From: Actinomycetota bacterium
GTDB taxonomy: Bacteria > Actinomycetota > Acidimicrobiia > Spongiisociales > ZC4RG35
DNA length: 8,313 nt
NCBI GenBank assembly: GCA_022615295.1
Contig: JAKEHF010000087.1
Location: 1-8,313, forward strand
Direction of reading: 5' to 3'
In this document: positions 5,239 to 8,313 of the stretch, piece after piece
Layout: every line of letters starts with the position of its first letter
How positions within the stretch are numbered: position 1 is the stretch's first letter
Made by a program: the position numbers and the translations under genes
The notes under the pieces: model-generated
Told to the model about the DNA's origin: nothing
Database searches by the model: none
What the model saw: only the letters and a program-made list of their open reading frames with translations

Positions 5239-5984
5239 CCATCGAGAGAGAGCTGGCCGGGCTGGGCGGACCGATCCCCGCGGGGCTGACCGAGTCTGTG
5301 GCCTTGGGCACCGGTCTGGCCGAGGGCTATGACCTTTATCCGTCGGCCGTCGGCGAGGTGGTCGTCACCTTCAATCCGGAGGGCGTTTCGACGCTCGATT
5401 TGGCGGAGGGCGATTACCTGGACCGCTTCTACCGACGCACCGGCAAGACGCTGATCAGAGCCGAGGCGCCGCGGGCCTGGGCCCGTCATCTGCCCACGTC
5501 TATCGAGGCGGGGACCCCGGGAAAGGTCCCGGTGGATCTGAGGCCCCTGACCCGATTCCAGGCTCAGGTCCTTCGGGTCACCTCCCAGATCCCGAGGGGT
5601 GAGGTCCGGCCCTATCGCTGGTTGGCCAAGGAGGTGCTCAGCCCACGGGCGACGAGGGCTGTCGGCTCCGTCATGTCGCACAACCCGATTCCACTGATCC
5701 TCCCCTGCCACCGTGTGGTCCGATCCGACGGCCACATGGGCAACTACTCACTCGGAGGGCCCCACCTCAAGCTCCATCTCCTGGAGCACGAGGGTGCCGA
5801 CCCGGCCCGTCTCGAGCGTCTGGCCAGGGCGCAGGTGAAGGTCCAGGGTGACATGGAGACCAGGGTCTTCTGCCTCCCCTCCTGCCACGTGGTCCGGTCG
5901 GCTCGACGCGTCGTGGACTTCGGAGACCCCGCCGAAGCACACGAGGAGGGGTTCGTCCCCTGCGGCCAGTGCCGCCCCGTGTGA
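5235..5984 (+). CDS. O6-alkylguanine-DNA alkyltransferase fused to a C-terminal Ada-type zinc domain
   Basis: This 249-residue DNA-repair protein has a permuted Ada layout. Residues about 28-100 match the N-terminal MGMT subdomain (YDLYPSAVGEVVVTFNPEGVS). Residues 105-187 are the catalytic domain: FQAQVLRVTSQIPRGEVRPY, the arginine-finger motif RATRAVGSVMSHNP (Arg141), and active site LPCHRVV with Cys158, which accepts the alkyl group from guanine irreversibly. Residues about 210-249 are an Ada metal-binding domain, VFCLPSC...GFVPCGQCRP. All four zinc cysteines (213, 217, 243, 246) are at Ada spacing, with Cys213 matching Ada Cys38, which accepts methyl groups from phosphotriesters. In E. coli Ada the zinc domain is N-terminal and joined by an AraC-type HTH; here it is C-terminal and no HTH exists. 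The gene is coupled to the upstream sigma factor. It is probably both a repair enzyme and a damage sensor, though the sensor role is inference. Confidence 0.88.
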   Translation: MTIERELAGLGGPIPAGLTESVALGTGLAEGYDLYPSAVGEVVVTFNPEGVSTLDLAEGDYLDRFYRRTGKTLIRAEAPRAWARHLPTSIEAGTPGKVPVDLRPLTRFQAQVLRVTSQIPRGEVRPYRWLAKEVLSPRATRAVGSVMSHNPIPLILPCHRVVRSDGHMGNYSLGGPHLKLHLLEHEGADPARLERLARAQVKVQGDMETRVFCLPSCHVVRSARRVVDFGDPAEAHEEGFVPCGQCRPV

Positions 5985-5989
5985 CGGGT

Positions 5990-5995
5990 TAGCCT
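5990..5995 (+). promoter_or_regulatory. Weak candidate -10 element (TAGCCT) for transketolase
   Basis: TAGCCT fits TAnnnT and ends eight bases before ATG 6004, slightly farther than at the other leaderless candidates. No -35 element is visible. With only 19 bases between the alkyltransferase stop and this ATG and no terminator hairpin, read-through from the sigma operon is also possible. Confidence 0.25.
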
Positions 5996-6003
5996 CCAAC
6001 TCG

Positions 6004-7959
6004 ATGCTCCAGGACGGAGACCGCAGCGCCATGGAGCAACTGGCGGTCGACACGATCAAGGGTCTGGCGATGGACGCTGTCCAACGCGCCAACAGTGGTC
6101 ATCCGGGGATGCCCATGGGGATGGCCGAGATCGCCGTCACCCTGTGGACCAGATTCATCGAAGTCGACCCGGGCGACCCCACCTGGCCCGACCGCGACCG
6201 CTTCGTCGTCTCCAATGGCCATGGTTCGATGTTGCTGTATTCGCTGCTCCATCTCGCCGGCTTCCCGCTCACCATCGACGACCTGAAGAGTTTCCGGCAA
6301 TGGGGCAGCCATACCGCCGGTCACCCCGAGATCGATCAGGAGCTCGGCATCGAGATGACCACTGGTCCGCTCGGTCAGGGTTTCGGCTCGGGGGTGGGGA
6401 TGGCCCTCGCCGAGACCCATCTCAGGGCTCGTCTCGGTCCCGATCTCGTCGACCACCGGGTGTTCGGCTTCGTCTCCGACGGCGACCTGATGGAAGGGAT
6501 CAGCTCGGAGACCGCCTCGCTGGCCGGTCACTTCGGGCTGGGCCGGCTGATCTATCTCTACGACGACAACGACATCTCCATCGACGGCTCCACCGACATC
6601 ACCTTTGGTGAGGATGTGGCCCGTCGCTTCGACGCGGCGCGTTGGCACACCCTGAAGGTCGACGGCCACGACCGGGAAGACGTGGCCACGGCGTTGCGGG
6701 CGGCCATCGCCCAGGAGGATCGGCCCACCCTGATCATCTGCCGCACCCACATCGCCCACGGGGCCCCCAATCTCCAGGACACGGCGGCGGCCCACGGGCA
6801 ACCGCTCGGGCCCGACGAGGTGCGAGCAGTCAAGGAGGCCATGGGCTTTCCGCCGGACGCCGAGTTCTGGGTGGATCCCAAGGTCTATGACTTCTTCACC
6901 GAAGCCATGGAGAGGGGGCGGCGGGCCAATGCCAAGTGGCGGGGCCGCTTGGGTGAGGCCGACGCCGAGCGCCGCCTCCTCTGGGACCGGCTCCACGAGC
7001 CCGGCGAGGTCCATCTCCAGGGCCCGGGGTTCGCTCCCGGTGAGAAGCTGGCCACCCGGGTCTCCTCGGGACGTCTCTTCGGAGAGATCGCCGAGAAGGT
7101 CCCCGGTTTCATCGGCGGCGCCGCCGATCTGGCCGCATCCACACGGACCGTCATCGAAGAAGGCCGGCTCTTCTCGGTGGACGATCCGGCGGCCAGGGAC
7201 ATCCCCTTCGGGGTGAGGGAGCACGCCATGGGGACCGTGGTCAACGGGATGGCGGTCCACGGCGGTCTTCGTCCCTACGGCGCCACCTTCTTCGTCTTCA
7301 GCGACTACATGAGGCCGGCGGTCCGTCTCTCGGCGCTGATGAGAGCCCCCTCGATCTGGGTATGGACCCACGACTCGGTCTTCCTAGGTGAGGACGGGCC
7401 CACCCACCAGCCCATCGAGCATCTCGCCTCTCTTCGGGCGATGCCCGGGCTGTGGGTGATCCGCCCCGCCGACGCCAACGAGGTGGTCCAAGCCTGGGAA
7501 ATCGCCCTCAACCGGCATGACGGACCCGTGGCCCTGATCCTCACCCGTCAGGGGGTGCCAACACTGGACCCGGTGCCCGGTGGAGTGAGCCGTGGGGGTT
7601 ACGTGGTGAGGGAGGGCCCCGACCTCACCCTGGTGGCCACGGGCTCGGAGGTGGCCTCTGCCCTGGGGGCCGCCCAGCTGCTCGACGAACGCGGACTCGG
7701 GGTCAGGGTGGTGTCACTGCCCTGCTGGGAGATCTTCTTCGACCAGCCCGCCGACTATCGCCAGGAGGTGCTCGGCGAGGCCCCCAGGGTCTCGATCGAA
7801 GCCGCCTCGACCTTTGGGTGGGAGAAGGTGGTCGGCGACGGGCTTCGCATCGGGATCGACCGGTTCGGCGCCTCGGCCCCGGACGGGGTCATCGCCACCG
7901 AACTCGGCTTCACCGCCGAGGCGCTCGCCGGCCGGATCCTGGCCCATCTCGGACGGTGA
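6004..7959 (+). CDS. tkt: Transketolase
   Basis: This 651-residue cytosolic enzyme transfers two-carbon ketol units between sugar phosphates in the non-oxidative pentose phosphate or Calvin pathways, using thiamine diphosphate and Mg2+ or Ca2+. NSGHPGMPMG with His33 opens the pyrimidine/PP domain. GPLGQGFGSGVGMA follows, then the cofactor motif SDGDLMEG (158-165; GDG appears as SDG, as I recall for actinobacteria) ending at YLYDDNDISIDG. The C-half has FGVREHAMG with Glu406, the residue that activates the cofactor, then HDSVFLGEDGPTHQPIEHLASLR and IRPADANE for substrate phosphates. Length is close to the usual 650-670. ATG 6004 is used; ATG 6031 also gives a normal N-terminus and has GGAG at 6016-6019, 11 bases upstream. 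The stop overlaps the next gene's GTG. Confidence 0.96.
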   Translation: MLQDGDRSAMEQLAVDTIKGLAMDAVQRANSGHPGMPMGMAEIAVTLWTRFIEVDPGDPTWPDRDRFVVSNGHGSMLLYSLLHLAGFPLTIDDLKSFRQWGSHTAGHPEIDQELGIEMTTGPLGQGFGSGVGMALAETHLRARLGPDLVDHRVFGFVSDGDLMEGISSETASLAGHFGLGRLIYLYDDNDISIDGSTDITFGEDVARRFDAARWHTLKVDGHDREDVATALRAAIAQEDRPTLIICRTHIAHGAPNLQDTAAAHGQPLGPDEVRAVKEAMGFPPDAEFWVDPKVYDFFTEAMERGRRANAKWRGRLGEADAERRLLWDRLHEPGEVHLQGPGFAPGEKLATRVSSGRLFGEIAEKVPGFIGGAADLAASTRTVIEEGRLFSVDDPAARDIPFGVREHAMGTVVNGMAVHGGLRPYGATFFVFSDYMRPAVRLSALMRAPSIWVWTHDSVFLGEDGPTHQPIEHLASLRAMPGLWVIRPADANEVVQAWEIALNRHDGPVALILTRQGVPTLDPVPGGVSRGGYVVREGPDLTLVATGSEVASALGAAQLLDERGLGVRVVSLPCWEIFFDQPADYRQEVLGEAPRVSIEAASTFGWEKVVGDGLRIGIDRFGASAPDGVIATELGFTAEALAGRILAHLGR

Positions 7960-8313
7960 GACTCGCCGACGCAGTCGTGGTCGGCGCCGGGATCGCCGGG
8001 GTCTCCGTAGCCTATGAGCTCTCGGTCCGTCATGGCCTGGCACGCGTGGTGATCGCCGATCCGAGACCCCCGCTCACCCTCACCTCTGACAAGTCCACCG
8101 AGTGCTATCGAAACTGGTGGCCGAACCGCCCGATGGTCGAGCTGATGAACCGCTCCATCGACCTCCTCGAGGAGATGGACGCCGGGTCCGACCACAGGTT
8201 CGGGCTCAACCGGCGCGGCTATCTCTTCGTCACCGCCGATCCGGCGCGGCTGGCGGCGATGACACGACAGGCGAGGCTTACGGAGGGCTTCGGCGCGGGA
8301 CCGGTGAGGACCC
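7956..8313 (+). CDS. FAD-dependent oxidoreductase, DAO family (5' end only)
   Basis: The reading frame is open from GTG 7956 to the window edge, giving 119 codons. The first strand and dinucleotide-binding loop are clear: DAVVVGAGIAGVSVAYEL, with the GxGxxG glycines at residues 10, 12 and 15. The acidic residue that ends the second strand (Asp35 in VVIADP) would bind the FAD ribose. TSDKSTECYRNWWP follows, then MNRSIDLLEEM and LNRRGYLFVT. These fit the DAO group of amino-acid or amine oxidases (sarcosine, glycine or proline dehydrogenase relatives). The substrate pocket lies outside the window, so specificity is open. The GTG shares GTGA (7956-7959) with the transketolase stop and has only a weak GGA upstream, indicating translational coupling. 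Why it follows transketolase is not clear. Confidence 0.85.
   Translation, partial: MRLADAVVVGAGIAGVSVAYELSVRHGLARVVIADPRPPLTLTSDKSTECYRNWWPNRPMVELMNRSIDLLEEMDAGSDHRFGLNRRGYLFVTADPARLAAMTRQARLTEGFGAGPVRT

Noticed and set aside
5985..6003. Terminator between the alkyltransferase and transketolase
   Set aside because: Only 19 bases are present and no stem-loop with a T-tract can be formed.
6475..6483. Loss of the transketolase GDG cofactor motif (reads SDG)
   Set aside because: SDG in place of GDG is, as I recall, normal in actinobacterial transketolases. Asp159 and the YDDN part are intact, so no loss of function is inferred.
5989..7371. 460-codon open frame on the minus strand
   Set aside because: It lies entirely antisense to transketolase, whose motifs are unmistakable. 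Its translation is Gly/Pro/Asp/Arg-rich with no family pattern, as expected of a GC-rich shadow frame.

Overview
The window is GC-rich and densely coded, with ATGA/GTGA stop-start overlaps, GTG starts and several start codons that appear to be leaderless. The gene content (an NHEJ LigD-type polymerase, a short MOSC protein, a 'transmembrane secretion effector' MFS protein, and a transketolase with the SDGDLMEG form of the thiamine-diphosphate motif) best fits a chromosomal segment of an uncultivated or little-studied actinomycete (Actinomycetota). Chloroflexota is the main alternative. I see no insertion sequence, CRISPR array, tRNA, rRNA or phage gene, and no gene-free stretch above 100 bases.

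Layout: (1) 2-166, minus strand, the 5' end of a LigD-like polymerase gene, cut by the window edge. (2) 167-226, a divergent promoter region with a perfect 9-bp inverted repeat. (3) 227-1727, plus strand, a tight three-gene operon: a helical-repeat protein of unknown function, a GNAT acetyltransferase and a MOSC-domain protein. (4) 1686-2315, minus strand, a dienelactone-hydrolase-like protein whose nucleophile position is glycine; its 3' end overlaps the MOSC gene. (5) 2351-4000, plus strand, an MFS exporter with a fused C-terminal soluble domain, diverging from the hydrolase across only 35 bases. (6) 3988-4662, minus strand, a membrane protein resembling site-2 protease but with HGLAH instead of HExxH. 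(7) 4720-5984, plus strand, an ECF sigma factor translationally coupled to an O6-alkylguanine-DNA alkyltransferase that carries an Ada-type four-cysteine zinc domain at its C terminus. (8) 6004-7959, plus strand, transketolase, overlapping (9) 7956 to the window end, the start of a DAO-family FAD-dependent oxidoreductase.

The most interesting part is 3988-5984. An ECF sigma gene with no anti-sigma factor is coupled to a two-domain alkyl-DNA acceptor protein. The Ada domains are in reversed order and the AraC-type DNA-binding domain is missing. A degenerate site-2-protease-like membrane protein diverges from the pair. The shared 57-base spacer holds an exact AAT-N6-GCAA sequence, the consensus remembered for E. 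coli Ada binding. A sigma-factor-based adaptive response to DNA alkylation is a reasonable, untested hypothesis. In a second pattern, at least three genes (2315 minus, 2351 plus, 4662 minus) have a TAnnnT hexamer ending 6-7 bases before the start codon and no Shine-Dalgarno sequence, which suggests leaderless mRNAs.
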